The notes under the pieces: generated by a model
What the model was told of the DNA's origin: nothing
What the model saw: the letters and a program-made list of their open reading frames with translations, nothing else
The model's database searches: none
Assembly (NCBI GenBank): GCA_021234155.1
Contig: JAJEKV010000003.1
Span: 14,928,386 to 14,992,385 of the forward strand
DNA from: Isoetes taiwanensis
Taxonomy: Eukaryota; Streptophyta; Lycopodiopsida; Isoetales; Isoetaceae
DNA: 64,000 bases
Direction of reading: 5' to 3'
Translations under genes and position numbers: made by a program
Shown here: in pieces, positions 44,160-55,789 of the stretch
Layout of the letters: the number at the start of each line of letters is the position of its first letter
Position numbering within the stretch: position 1 is the first letter of the stretch

Positions 44160-45940
44160 ATGTGGCGCCTCACGGCGGATCTCATAGCACGCTCTCCTCA
44201 GTATTTCAATGCCGTTAAAGAACGAGAGATTGATCTTCGAGGTATTTGTACTGCTGTCATTTGTTCCTATCTTAGCTGGGTAAACATATTTTTGGTTTAT
44301 TTCTACAGGTAATAAGATTCCAGCCATCGAGAACCTCGGTGTCACAGAGGTATGTCGTTTTTCGATTTGCACCGTTTCTCCGTTACTCTATTCTCAGAGG
44401 CTTGTTATGTCTTCAGGATCAATTCGATAGTATTGATCTATCCGACAATGAAATTGTCAAACTGGAAGGTTTTCCGGAGTTAAGGCGTCTTACAACCCTC
44501 CTTGTCAGTAATAACAGAATAGCTCGCATAAGCCCCACTGTTGGCAGTAAGCAGTTTCATTTTTTTAACCCAGATGGGTTTTCATTTGTGCTAAGGAATC
44601 ACTTTCTATTTAACTGAATGTTATTGTTGTGCAGCATTTTTACCCAAGCTTCATACTTTGGTGCTGACGAATAATCGTCTTGTAAATTTGGCGGACCTTG
44701 ATTCTCTAGCTTCTTTCCAAAATTTGCAGACATTATCACTTCTGGATAACAGCGTTACGAAACAGCCTAACTATCGCTTATATGCAATCCACAAGTTGCC
44801 GAAGCTCAGGCTTCTTGACTTCTCAAAAGTGAAAAAGAAGGTATTCTCAAAACATTGACGCTTAACATTTTCTATCATGCATAAACTAGTGTGCTGTTTT
44901 GGATGAGTGATGTTAAATGAATTTTATATAAAATATGATGTCTTTTCATTTGCTTACATGGCAAGCACCTCATAGCAAGCACCTTCTCTCTGGTGGTCAT
45001 CTGTTATTCAGTTTGTATGATCTATGATGCACTGCATTGAATTGTAGTTTAACACAAGTTGCTGAACTGAGTAGAATCACATGTTATAACAGTAAGGGAA
45101 GCCCGAATTGATTGCATCTATACATTCATCCTTCGCAGGCAATGCATGGTCCATGGAACTTGTGTTCATGAGGAGAACGAGGGCTTTCACTGAGGAAAGA
45201 AGTCTAAGAGCAGCAAAATTCATCCTTTTTAGCGAGATTGCTTGGATAATGTGTTGTTTGGGTCACTATTTCTGGTTCTGACAGAACTTTTGAGGACAGG
45301 AGAGACAAGAGGCCAAGTCAAAGTTTGGCACAAAGGAAGCTGAGGAGGCAGCCAAGCAGGTACCTGTCAAGACATTTGTACCTGGTGAGGTGGCTGCAAT
45401 GGAGACAAAAGAAGCAGCTAAGCCTGATGAAATGAAGCCTGTAAAACCAAGTGAACAGCAGAAAATGCTAATACAGGTATGCTAGTCTTATTTCTATGGT
45501 ACAAGAGATCGCTGGGACAGAAACCACATTAACTTGTCTGCTATCTATAGGCAGCAATTGCTAATGCTCAGACACTCGAAGAGGTTGCAAGGTTAGAGAA
45601 GGTGAGCAGGAGAAAAGTTCATGCTTTTGCATACGTATATGTTTTTAAAAAATCTAAATTGAGCAATATCTCCATTTAGGCTTTACGGTCTGGACAATTG
45701 CCTGCAAACCTGAAACTGCCAGAAGATGACGCAAAGACTGTTGAAAACTCAAATGGGCCTGCTGATGAAAATCAAGAGAGGAATGTTCCAATGGAAGAGG
45801 TAACTTTTGCATAGCTCTTGGTATTAATTCTTATTCATCTATCCTTCAAGAAAAAAATTAATTCTTATTTATGTTCTATTACCTACTTCACCATTGATGT
45901 CTTACATTGAGGAAACTCGTTTTTCTTTACACAGGGGTAA
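44160..45940 (+). CDS. U2A': U2 small nuclear ribonucleoprotein A' (U2A'), 8 exons
   Basis: Exons 44160-44241, 44309-44349, 44417-44546, 44635-44840, 45300-45476, 45551-45601, 45680-45799 and 45935-45940, all with GT-AG introns and matching phases, giving a 270-residue protein. The N-terminal leucine-rich repeats match the family: LTADLIARSPQYFNAVKERE, IDLRGNKIPAIENLGVTEDQ, IDLSDNEIVKLEGFPELRRL, LVLTNNRLVNLADLD and NYRLYAIHKLPKLRLLDFSK, followed by a K/E-rich tail. The end (IANAQTLEEVARLEKALRSG, then NVPMEEG) also fits plant U2A'. It binds U2B'' and U2 snRNA stem-loop IV in the U2 particle that recognises intron branch points. The last exon codes one glycine and the stop. No damage seen, so probably functional. 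It is the only intact host gene in the window. Confidence 0.97.
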
Positions 45941-48900
45941 ACTGCCTTTGTGGGCATCCGTAGGGAGCGAGCTTCCTTGTATCCTTACTGTGCAGGTCCC
46001 AATTTCTATCTCAGCTTTTGATCTGAAAGGCGGGCTGCTGATTTTGAAGGGATATTTCTGCAGCAACTTGCTAGTGTGGAGAATCAATTTTAATCTACTT
46101 TATTGTTCTTAAAAGGAAAGGCCAATTCTGCATCGTTTTCTAACTGCAGTCATTTCAGCAAGAGTGGTCTGAATGTTTCACGAAAGTAGTCATGAAGAAT
46201 TATTTGCAACAAGTTTCTTATTACACGCAAGCAAACAATGTTACGGTTGTAATTCCAATATAGCTTCTAAGCAGAAATTAAGTTGTAGGCAGAAAATTAA
46301 GTACAAATTCTTGGCTTTCAATAATGTTCATTTTTTTTTGGCAAAGTATTGAAATTGCAATCAAGTATAATTTCATGGTTCCGATTGACACCTCAATGTA
46401 AAGCCTAGAGATGAGAACTTGTTATCCATCCAAGTGCTTAAGAAATTGAGAATCTAGATAACTAAGGTCATACAAGTTCTCTGAAGTCTTACGATATCAC
46501 ATTTTGAAACTAGGTTTTTTACAACACGTTTTACATATGGCAGTTATAAGCAAAATGTTCTTTAGAAGGGGTTGCCCTTGTGGGAGGTACTTTTTGATTG
46601 AAATTACAAAAAATGTTCTTCAAAATTGTAATGAATTCCCTTGGGCGTTTGTTGGGCTTTTTTTTTTTTTTTGTTATTATTGTTTGGTTCATCAGATTAG
46701 GCTTCTTCTTGTGCAACAATTGAATATGGACGACCCAATTTGCCACGAGCAGAAATAAAAAGCTCTGCCACGAACGCTTGGCATGACTCAGCCGATGCCA
46801 CAAACAGAAGTAGGTTTCACTGACAAAATTGGAATCGGCTTGCCACAAATGCTTGGCATGAAATCGGCCAGGATGATTTCACGCTTGGTAGGAATCAGCC
46901 ACATGAATCAGCCGATGCCACAAACAAATGTAGGTTTTACTTGGAATTGGTCAGTCACAAATGCTTCGCATGAATATCACAAAAAATGGTTTGTGGCAAA
47001 AAACATACAAATATATATTCATTTTGCTATGGTTTGCATACGATTGTGTTGTATTTGTCTGGGGATATGTCAGTAATATTTCTAGAGCACATGGTGTATT
47101 TCTAGTTAATTTGCATTCCCACCCTATGGTTTTGACATGCACATTTGTGTGTATTCCATGCACACAATGCATGCATACCATACCTGCATACATGCATGCA
47201 TGTGCATGCATGCTGAGGCCCTCTTTTACTTAACATGGAGTAAGGTACATGTTTACTTTCTTTTGTGGCCACACAAATCTTTTCACATGAGAGCTTACCT
47301 TTTTTCTAGCGTCAAAAAGCACCTAGGGTTTGCACAACCGTGTGCAATCTTTCATGTTTCCTTCTCTCCAAGGTAATCAAATTCTATTCATTTTGAGGTT
47401 CTTCACATATTTACTTGCTCTTGAATTTGCAATGGCAGGTGGTCAATGCTTTTATAATGATGGTTCAATCCAAGATAGACATTGATTGTAGGTGTAGCTA
47501 TGTTGTGTTGGCTCCACAACTATTTGACGTGATTATAGTGGGCTCAACTCCCATTCTTTGAAGTTATTGATGTCTCTCGTCCTTATAATTCCATCACAAA
47601 TGTTTTGGCACCGCACAAAACGTATAAATATATGACCATTTTGCTATGATTGCATATGATTGTGTTGTTGTGTTCGGTAAGTGTATGCCAGTAATATTTT
47701 TAAAGCGCGTGGTGTTTTTCTAGTTAGTTTGCATGCATACATGCAATGCATGCATCTTGAGCCCCTCTTTTACTTATAACACCGTGCAAGACACATGCTT
47801 TTTTTCTTTTTGCAATCATAGTTCAATCCCATGAGTTCTATTGTTGTCATAGCATTGTTTTGTTATGGTGTTATGAGACAAAACATGTCTCCATGGCTCT
47901 TTGATAAACATCAATTATAGGTGTAGCCTTGTTGCGTTAGCTCTATAATTGTTTCACGCTATTAAAGTGCATGTGTACAATGCGCTTCACAACCTTTGGT
48001 TTAATCCTGTATTTGTAACTAATAATTAACTAAAACTTGGTAAAAAACGAATCGCGCTTAGATTGCTCGAAATCGACATCCAACGATCCGAGCCTACCGA
48101 TGGACGCCCTGCACAAATATCAGCAAAAACAACTGGGGGATCAGCCATGATACTTTACGCTTGGCAGGAATCGGCCAGGATGCTTCATGCCAATGTTGTT
48201 AAAAAACTCCGTCTTTAACCATAGAGTACTTCTTAAAAAACCTCTACGTTTTGTAAACGTTTGCAACAATCGGGGGTTATCGGAGAAAAAAAAAAAAAAA
48301 AATTACTAATGCCTCGAATGACTTTCATTTAGATTTTCTGGATTTTGGAACTATGAGCAGCCACATGCATGTAGAAACATGCCGAATGCATGTAGAACCA
48401 GGGTTTTGGTTTTTTGCTCAATGAAAGAAAGGCTTTTACTCCACCATGCAAACCAAGAAACAGTTCTTGCGCCAATCCAAGACCAGCCGACCAAGGTAAC
48501 TTTTCCATTCTTCTTCTTTTAGAACTAATTTTATTTCAATTCATTTTTTTTTTTTTTATTGCTTCTGAAGATTTGACTGCCATAAGTGATAAATAGAAGC
48601 AGGAAGTGACCCAAAACCGTTCCAAAGGTATAGCTGCTTCAAATAATTCTTTTTTTACCTATATTCATTTCTCTTCTATCTACCTCTAGTATGATAATAT
48701 GCTAAACCTTTATGTTAGTTGTTATATTATTAAGTTAAACCTTTGAATTGAATACACATTTTTGTAAATATGGTGTTGGTATTAATAAATGTTATATAAT
48801 CTGTTTCAAAGGGGCAATTTGGGGGTTTTAAAGTTTTTTTTACGTTTTTAACTTTTGCAACGTTTTTAATGTTATAAAAACCTATTCTAAGTTTTTAAAA

Positions 48901-49535
48901 ACCAGAAATAAAAAACTTTAAAAAAACTTAAAAAACGTATGGTACCCGTACGGTATGCAACGTATGTAACAACATTGCTTCATGCTTGGCATGAGTTTGC
49001 CGATTTTGTTGGAGGCAAACAACCTGTTCTTTCCACATGGGTAGGAGCTATGAATTTTTATATATCTATGTTTTCTGGAACGCCATGCCGAGGAGCCAAG
49101 GGTCTATGGAAGCTAACAGAGGTACGTTTCAGAGTGTTTCCGTGCTGAAGAGATTTGTTAAAATTGTTAGGTCTGAACAGGATATGCTTGATTCTGTGGA
49201 CGAGGAGGGAAGGCCTTCTGAGAGCAGCAGTACGGCAGCTGCCAGATGCCAGAGAGAGGATGGATTCTTTGCTTTTTGCTACAGCCCTGAATTCATTTCC
49301 TGCGAGTGATTACATTTCTCTTGATTTCCATCGTCTATTCCACCATAGTGCTTAGGCAGAAGTGCCTTCTCAGGTGCTGCATCTCTCTACAGAGAGAGCT
49401 GAGTGTAACCTGAATATTCTTGCTGATGGTGGAGTTGTAATTTGAGAGCAGAATGAAAGGGATGAGCTTAGAAAGAATAAGCAGCTTCAAAGAGATGGGA
49501 ACAAGAAATTGAAACAAGCATAGAGGGAAAAAAAA
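45941..49535. other. Gene-poor stretch with diverged repeats
   Basis: No gene recognised. A block of about 230 bp is present twice in the same orientation (about 46990-47250 and 47600-47800; shared GATTGTGTTGT, CAGTAATATTT, TTTCTAGTTA, GCATGCATG and CCCTCTTTTACTTA). CAGCCGATGCCACAAACA occurs at 46791 and 46910. CATGCATG-rich runs lie at 47170-47215. An A run is at 48281-48303. Confidence 0.6.
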
Positions 49536-49610
49536 GCAGAGAGAGAAAGAAAGAAAGAAAGTTTATTATGTCCATTGGGAGGCCTCAAAGGCCTATTAGA
49601 CAATATTAGT

Positions 49611-50186
49611 TTAAATATCTTCATAAAATAATAGATGAGTTTCCATATCCTCATCTAGCTCATCACTCTCACTCCAGTTAGCTGAATCATCATCATCAAT
49701 ATTCTGCTGTGATTCCAAACATGTATCTCTATGTCGCAAAAGTTCAATCAAATAACTCCCCAGCATATCACTATCACATGTGAAGAGAGTCGGGAGATCT
49801 ACATGATCTATCCCATATTTAACCCTTAATGTATCATATGCCACACATCGAAGCAATGTATGGTCCTCGTCCTCCACCTGATTTGTGTTACAGACTTTAC
49901 AATATCTTTGGTCTCTTGGTATGATATGCCCCCATCTACCTGTTTCCACCCCCAAATGATGTGAGCTGAGACGGATCCTGCTAATAGTGTGCCTTTTCTG
50001 CATTGATATATTTGCCTGTAAATGCTTTGCTGCCCCTAAGCCCGGATTTATATTCTGTTTATGTAAGATCATCTTAGTCTTAGGCTGCATCCATAGCTTC
50101 CTATGTATTCGGCTAGAAAGCCATTGCCTTAGATTCAAATTGATTGATAGTATTTCATCCAGCTCAATATCCCATCTGGCCACCAT
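49611..50186 (-). CDS. LINE C-terminal zinc-binding domain, separated by an in-frame stop
   Basis: 191 residues from ATG (MVARWDIELDEILSINLNLR) to stop. It contains KRHTISRIRLSSHHLGVETG and the motif CKVCNTNQVEDEDHTLLRC (C-x2-C...H...C), the usual C-terminal nucleic-acid-binding domain of LINE ORF2. An acidic tail follows (NIDDDDSANWSESDELDED). It shares the frame of ORF2 and follows its TAA by one codon. In the related LINE at 26152-27768 a TGA sits at the same place and a methionine also follows soon (MGVKW), so a separate third product or stop readthrough are both possible. Confidence 0.8.
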   Translation of the reverse strand: MVARWDIELDEILSINLNLRQWLSSRIHRKLWMQPKTKMILHKQNINPGLGAAKHLQANISMQKRHTISRIRLSSHHLGVETGRWGHIIPRDQRYCKVCNTNQVEDEDHTLLRCVAYDTLRVKYGIDHVDLPTLFTCDSDMLGSYLIELLRHRDTCLESQQNIDDDDSANWSESDELDEDMETHLLFYEDI

Positions 50187-50189
50187 TTT

Positions 50190-52925
50190 TTATGTGTCAT
50201 TCCAAATCCCCTTCTCTTTGCTGGATATCAGGGCTCTATGTGCAAGCCGAGACTCATCCTGTGCTAGTACCTTCTGGAAATATGTAACACATCTCAAAAT
50301 TGCTTCTCCTTCAAGTGGCATGAGGCCACTTTCAACTAACATCATTGGGTATGGTGTTTGGGTCTTGACCCCTAACTCTAGTCTTAAAAACTTTTTCAGA
50401 ACCTGCTCTATATCATCCCATAGACATTGGGGCAGACCTGGACCCCAGACTTCGCATCCATACAAGAGCACACTCTGCACCAGGGATTGATATAATTTCA
50501 CCTTAAGAGTCCAGGACCATAAATGTATTCTTCGACACATGCTCTGCAGCGCATATAGTGCTCTTTGCCCCCCAGCAACTCGTTGTGTAATGCACATATT
50601 CCACCTATGGTTTCTACTGAAGACAAGACCCAAGTATTTGTAGGCATCGCACATAGCCACAGAGTTTCCCTTATAGCTGAAAATTGGCTCTTGTCTAAGG
50701 GCCGCGACTATCATGATATTTGTTTTATCTAAATTTACCTGCATGCCAGTCTGGTCACAGAAAACAGCCAATCCGTTTAAGTGTTCTTGCATATGCTCTT
50801 TTGTCCGTGCAAAGATGACCACATCATCCGCATACATGAGTAACTGGACAATATGTCCGTGTAATTCCATTCCACCTGGGCAATTAGTATTAAGCCATGC
50901 TTCAAGACTATCAATAAACAGGCCAAACAATGTGGGAGACAACGGGCATCCCTGTTTCACCCCGATATTGCTCTCTACTTGCGCTGAAATTTCAGATGAA
51001 AAGGGTTGTGACAGTTCCACTAGTACCTTTTCATAATGCATTTGCACAGCTCCCCTGAGTTCCAGTGGCACATTAAGTGCTTCCATCCTCTCCCATAGCT
51101 TCTTCCGAGGAACCTTATCAAAAGCTTTCTTGAAATCAACAAAAGCTATATATACTGGTCTTTTTGTTCCCTTAACCTGGTCAAAAATTGTTTTCAGTAC
51201 CAACAAATGGTCTAATGTGGACCTGCCATGTCTAAATCCTGCCTGTGTTTCAGCCCTCTTATGGTTAATTTCTGCCCATGTGCTCAGTTTCTTTTCCAAA
51301 ATGCATGCAAAGAGCTTTGATAGTAGGTTACTTACAAGAATGGTCCTGTAGTTGTTTGCTTCATGACGAGGTCCTCCTTTATAGATCGGGACTATTCTGT
51401 TTCTGCTCCAATCAAATGGTAGACCGTGCTCCAATGCTCTGTTAAACATGGTCGTCAATATAGGAATGATACTTGGCCCTGCCCATTTAATGTGTTCTGC
51501 CCTAAGACCATTCAGGTCAGCTGCTTTGCCATTTGACAAAGAGGTAATCCCATCCGTAATATCTTCTTCTTTGAGCAATAAGGTTGATCTGGTGCCTTCC
51601 ATGTGAGGCATATCAGCATTATGGTATAAAGCTACAACATGTTGCCATAATTCTTGTGCTTCCAGCGGAATATCAGCCTTAGTATGTTTCTTTAGCTCAT
51701 TCCAAAACAATTTAGGCTCTTCCAAATATCTTGAGCATAAGGTTTGCTGCCTGTTCCTAATGTATTGTCTCTTCTTAGACCTCGTAACTTGTTTGTATTT
51801 CTGTTTGTAATATGTCTTAACAGATTGGTCACAAGTTTTCCACTGTTTCTTGGCATCTCGGCATGCTTGATCAAACCATGCTTTGCATGGTAAACCCTTA
51901 CGTGCTCTATGTGATGCAAATATTTCATGAGATGCAGCCTCCAGGATATGTACTAGTTGCTGGTTCATGGTGGACAGATCCTCTCCCCATTGTGTATGAG
52001 TCAGCTGGTCTGCGACATAATCTCTGTATTGGACACGCATATGAGGTTTCAGAAAGTATCTCACTTGCTTCTGCTGCATGGTTGGGGCAGGTTGCCGCAT
52101 AACATTGATTCGAAAATACAATGGAGTGTGATCAGACTCCAATTCTTCATCTCCTATGGTGAAATCAGTGAGATCATGGGCTGTTTCTTCCGACATGGCT
52201 AGATAGTCAACCGTGCTACGAGATCTACAAGTGTTTTTCACGGTTTGTGGAAATCTGTCAAGTCCATTGCAGATTATGATCCCTGCGCTGCTACACAGAG
52301 AAAGGAATTGTCTTCCACTTCTGGTTACTGTTAGATCTCTGGATTGTCTTCTTTTCCCCAATATTTGCATATCTCGTTCATCTACTTCCTCTAACCAGAT
52401 CGGATCTTTATCCAGTGTGTATGTGGTAGCTTGTAAATTACCGATCCGTCCGTTAAAATCTCCTACTAAGATGATTTTGCCCTGCTCTTGGAAGTGAATC
52501 AGATCTTGTTCCAATGTGAAAAACAGATCCTCACTCGATGCATCAGTCTCTGAGTATGTTTTTGTATGTCTGGGTGCAAAGTAACATATAGCCATATAAT
52601 AAGGAATATGTAAGCCTTTGATTTCTATCCAGATGTACTGACAATTCTTGTCTTTTCTGACACCAGTTATTATCTCCTTGTACTCTGGCCTTATAAAGCA
52701 TGCTATACCTCCATTTCCCATGTCTTTATCATTGAATCTTACATTATGCACTGAGTATATCATCTCAAACCCCTCAATATCCGGAAGCGAATACAAGTCA
52801 TGTTCTTTTGTTTCTACAAAACATATGACATCTACCTTCTCTAATATATCATACATGCTGATCACCTTGTCAATAGTCAGTCTATTGATGTTCCAGACTG
52901 CTATACGAAGGCCTCCTGCGTCTCC
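50190..52925 (-). CDS. LINE ORF2: AP endonuclease and reverse transcriptase
   Basis: Minus strand. The frame begins directly after the ORF1 stop: GGLRIAVWNINRLTIDKVIS is the endonuclease N-terminus, so the protein does not need the ATG at 52856. Endonuclease motifs: VDVICFVETKE, GGIACFIRPEY, KIILVGDFNGRIG, RSRSTVDYLAMS, LESDHTPLYF (active-site N, E, D and H visible). RT: LSNGKAADLNGLRAEHIKWA, IVPIYKGG, QAGFRHGRSTLDHL, AFVDFKKAFDKVPR, GVKQGCPLSPTLFGLFI, LMYADDVVIF (catalytic YADD), YKYLGLVFSRNHRW. It ends at TAA 50190-50192 with the C-terminal domain continuing in frame beyond. The enzyme copies its RNA at nicked chromosomal DNA. All catalytic residues are intact. Confidence 0.95.
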   Translation of the reverse strand, partial: GDAGGLRIAVWNINRLTIDKVISMYDILEKVDVICFVETKEHDLYSLPDIEGFEMIYSVHNVRFNDKDMGNGGIACFIRPEYKEIITGVRKDKNCQYIWIEIKGLHIPYYMAICYFAPRHTKTYSETDASSEDLFFTLEQDLIHFQEQGKIILVGDFNGRIGNLQATTYTLDKDPIWLEEVDERDMQILGKRRQSRDLTVTRSGRQFLSLCSSAGIIICNGLDRFPQTVKNTCRSRSTVDYLAMSEETAHDLTDFTIGDEELESDHTPLYFRINVMRQPAPTMQQKQVRYFLKPHMRVQYRDYVADQLTHTQWGEDLSTMNQQLVHILEAASHEIFASHRARKGLPCKAWFDQACRDAKKQWKTCDQSVKTYYKQKYKQVTRSKKRQYIRNRQQTLCSRYLEEPKLFWNELKKHTKADIPLEAQELWQHVVALYHNADMPHMEGTRSTLLLKEEDITDGITSLSNGKAADLNGLRAEHIKWAGPSIIPILTTMFNRALEHGLPFDWSRNRIVPIYKGGPRHEANNYRTILVSNLLSKLFACILEKKLSTWAEINHKRAETQAGFRHGRSTLDHLLVLKTIFDQVKGTKRPVYIAFVDFKKAFDKVPRKKLWERMEALNVPLELRGAVQMHYEKVLVELSQPFSSEISAQVESNIGVKQGCPLSPTLFGLFIDSLEAWLNTNCPGGMELHGHIVQLLMYADDVVIFARTKEHMQEHLNGLAVFCDQTGMQVNLDKTNIMIVAALRQEPIFSYKGNSVAMCDAYKYLGLVFSRNHRWNMCITQRVAGGQRALYALQSMCRRIHLWSWTLKVKLYQSLVQSVLLYGCEVWGPGLPQCLWDDIEQVLKKFLRLELGVKTQTPYPMMLVESGLMPLEGEAILRCVTYFQKVLAQDESRLAHRALISSKEKGIWNDT

Positions 52926-53636
52926 CTATTCAAGAACGGCTTTCCCTTTGACCCATTTCACGTTCTGGTGATTTGCCTTTGCTTCCTTAAACTTTGTCAT
53001 CTCAATCTTCTTTTCTTGCAGCTGTTCTTTAGTGAGGTCGTCATTGACCCACATAAATTTCCCTTTCAGATTATGTCTATGTTTCAAGACTTGAAATCGA
53101 TCTTCTCGGTTTGCAAATTTCACAAGAATATGTCGTGTGCCATGTTCTCTCTTTCCAATTCTGAAAGCTTCCAGACATCCTGCTTCAACTTGCATTTCCT
53201 CTGTGAAGAACTTCATAACCGCTGCTTTTGTATCTTCCTTTTCTTTCTCAGGAAGACCTACTATACGAAGATTCAGTGCTCGTTGTTTTCTTTCTTGGGT
53301 CTCCACATAGTTTTCAAACGCTTGTTTTAGTTCAGATAGTGCATCGTGTTCGAGATCCTCATCCTGTGTCTCCTTCAAAACCACAATATCTGATTTGACC
53401 TGCTGCATTTCCTCCTTTATTTCCTGGAAATTCTTCCTAAGTAGTTCATTCTCTGTTCTCAAATTTCGTATCTCTGCCATGAGTTTGTCTTCCCGGCTTG
53501 CTGCCTCTTTTCTAAAGGCTATTAGTTCCTTCCAAATCGTGGCCAAGGAAATCCCGCTTGTATCCCCCTGTTCGGATAATTCATCCTCTGATTCGTCATC
53601 CCTGCTCTTTGTATTCTTATGCTTTGGTTTTGCCAT
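52926..53636 (-). CDS. LINE ORF1: coiled-coil RNA-binding protein, L1 ORF1p-like
   Basis: 236 residues from ATG to TAG. The first 45 are charged (KPKHKNTKSRDDESEDEL). About 45-120 form a long heptad-type coiled coil (AEIRNLRTENELLRKNFQE, MQQVKSDIVVLKETQDE). Then comes the RRM-like core typical of L1 ORF1p (QRALNLRIVGLPEKEKED, EAFRIGKREHGTRHILVKF, REDRFQVLKHRHNLKG) and a C-terminal domain. This ORF1 type forms RNA-binding trimers in the animal L1 relatives. The stop TAG at 52926-52928 is followed in the same frame by ORF2. Confidence 0.9.
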   Translation of the reverse strand: MAKPKHKNTKSRDDESEDELSEQGDTSGISLATIWKELIAFRKEAASREDKLMAEIRNLRTENELLRKNFQEIKEEMQQVKSDIVVLKETQDEDLEHDALSELKQAFENYVETQERKQRALNLRIVGLPEKEKEDTKAAVMKFFTEEMQVEAGCLEAFRIGKREHGTRHILVKFANREDRFQVLKHRHNLKGKFMWVNDDLTKEQLQEKKIEMTKFKEAKANHQNVKWVKGKAVLE

Positions 53637-53678
53637 TCCCTAAAGATAGAGATGTACCCAAAGCGCCAAAGTGAGCGC

Positions 53679-53806
<128 letters not shown>

Positions 53807-53894
53807 GGAGGAGCGAGAAAAATTAAAGAAGGAGAAAGAGGAGAAAAAATACATGGAGAAAAAAGAGAAAGAGATGAAAAAGAATGCAGAGAGA

Positions 53895-54774
53895 TAGGGA
53901 AAAAGCAAAGTGCTAGATGTGGGCGTCATCGTCAGAATTAGTAGCTCTGACATACTTGAGGATCAGTATTTGAGAGTGTGTAAGTTCTTGGTCTCAGATT
54001 GCTTGGCAAGAATGGTCACAATGGAGCGAGATTCAAAACTAGATCACCTGCACTTGCAATGTGTATTTTGGGTTCTCGCAACCATGCCTGCAGCTGTGAA
54101 TGTTCAACTTAGGCAAGCTCTGGATTGGACGAATCATCGTCCACCTGGTGGAGTAATTATGTGTAAAGCGTTCAAAGTCCCATGTTTACGCTACTTCAAG
54201 AGAATGCTTGGATATTGTTTAAAGGACACGTGGAAACTCCATTCTTAGGATGGGTCCTATGATACAACAAAGTGGCGTGGTGTTCTCATTGAGCTTTTCG
54301 AAAATGTGAATACAATTTGGCGCCCCTTACTAGGGGTATAAATCTTTGAAAAATCTGGAAACTAAAAAATGCTCCGAAAACTAGACAATCATCAAGAGCA
54401 TAACAAAGTCGAGAATACAAGATCAAAGATGAACCATCCACTGCGTAGGCTAAGCAAAGGTAAGAAAACTGGCGAGAGCTTCTGATCGGGATGAAAAACC
54501 TTGTCCTTTCGGGTTTTTGAGGAAAACCCTAATGAGAAACGGTCGCCAACGCTCTCGAGGAATGTCTGCAGCACCTGAACCAAAATAGAGACAACTCGAA
54601 CACGTCCCGCCAAACAAAAAGTTGAAGCACTAAAAAAGGATGAAGCGCGAGTCCGCGCAATACGACAATAAGAGACCTCCAACAATAACCTGCAAAGTCA
54701 AGGCTAAAAACACGAGAATGACCTATCAAGGAGTTAAGTGCCTTGCGCATTAGAGTATCAAATATCTAATAAAA
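53895..54774. other. No gene recognised
   Basis: Short open frames only. The plus frame 53910-54248 shows no known motif. The stretch from about 54260 may already belong to the LTR of the Ty3 element at 55744. Confidence 0.35.
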
Positions 54775-54847
54775 GCTCGGAGGCTCTAGGGCCACGTCGA
54801 GAAAGAAACAACAGCCGACAAATCGGAAAGTCCGCGGAATGACCATC

Positions 54848-54880
<33 letters not shown>

Positions 54881-55025
54881 AACATCCAATTGGTGCTGCC
54901 TCGGAGGCTACAACGCCACACCGAGAGAGAACAAGTAAGAAGAATGCCTCGTAGGCTACAATGCGACGCCGAGAAAGAATGAAATAATAACTATGCCTCG
55001 TAGGCTACAATGCCACACCGAGAAA
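54775..55025. repeat. Four diverged tandem units and a poly(A) run
   Basis: Unit like TGCCTCGTAGGCTACAATGC then CACACCGAGAAAGAA. Three units lie at about 54897, 54944 and 54992 with a weaker one at 54777; a run of 29 A (54850-54878) sits between the first and second. Probably part of an LTR. Confidence 0.75.
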
Positions 55026-55743
55026 AATAAAACATAAAAACTTATGCACTTGAAAAGAACATTGAAAAGAAAACATGGAGAATATGGAGGTTGCCGAGCG
55101 ACCCCAAATGTACAAAAAAATAGACACACTTAAGATAGCCAACTGCCGAAAGGAGATGGAATAGCTTGTTAGTCCTGTGCATCCAGGCAAAGGACTATTC
55201 CTGAGTAGCACGCATGGCAGAGACAAGGGACCAGATCAAGCGTCAGGTAGGAACCCCCTGCCGAAGACCATGCAAAAGTCCACGCCCCCGTCAAAGAAGA
55301 GAGCCAGATAAGACAGATGACGGCCTTCAGAGAGTTCGGCCTTAATTTAGCGGGATTCCAGGCACTAATGACGACACTGCAAGATTCCCTTAAATCATGC
55401 ATATGATCCAGGAGTCGGTGACCGAGATCCACCATCTATCTATTCTGGGCCTGAGGCCATTGTACTATATATATTAGTAGAGACTGATCTTGAGTTTTTA
55501 GATGAGATTTAGTGATGTCTCGTTTCACTCTTCTCGCTTGACGAGAGTTCATGTACCCTTATTGATATTCAAGGAGCCTTATCTTGGCATATAGTCTCTT
55601 TGTGTTTCTGTTTTGCTTCCTTGTTCCTTTTCTGATCTCTTTGCAAAACCCCACGTGACACTCTGCTAGGATTTGTCTGCTTGATCCAAGGGTCCTCACA
55701 GAGGGCTGTCTTGCAGGCGACCGCAAACCCAGACCCTAAACAC
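55026..55743 (+). repeat. Probable 5' LTR of a Ty3 element
   Basis: It lies directly before a primer-binding-site-like sequence. Left border not determined. It contains TGTACTATATATATTAG near 55460, a TATA-like sequence, and no coding motifs. Confidence 0.5.
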
Positions 55744-55760
55744 TGGCACCGCTGCCGGGT
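55744..55760 (+). other. Primer-binding-site-like sequence
   Basis: TGGCACCGCTGCCGGG, two mismatches from the TGGCGCCGTTGCCGGG found after the 5' LTR of many plant Ty3 elements of the Tat/Athila side. Confidence 0.6.
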
Positions 55761-55789
55761 CTTAGTTCTTTTTTCCTAACTCCAAGATG

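Noticed and set aside
44160-45940. U2A' as a retrocopy
   Set aside because: Seven introns with correct phases exclude a processed copy.
47170-47215. CATGCATGCATG run
   Set aside because: Low-complexity palindromic repeat without a neighbouring gene or known function.
54775-55025. Regularly spaced repeats resembling a small CRISPR array
   Set aside because: Units are diverged, spacing is short and uneven, the sequence is nuclear plant DNA, and it lies in a probable LTR.
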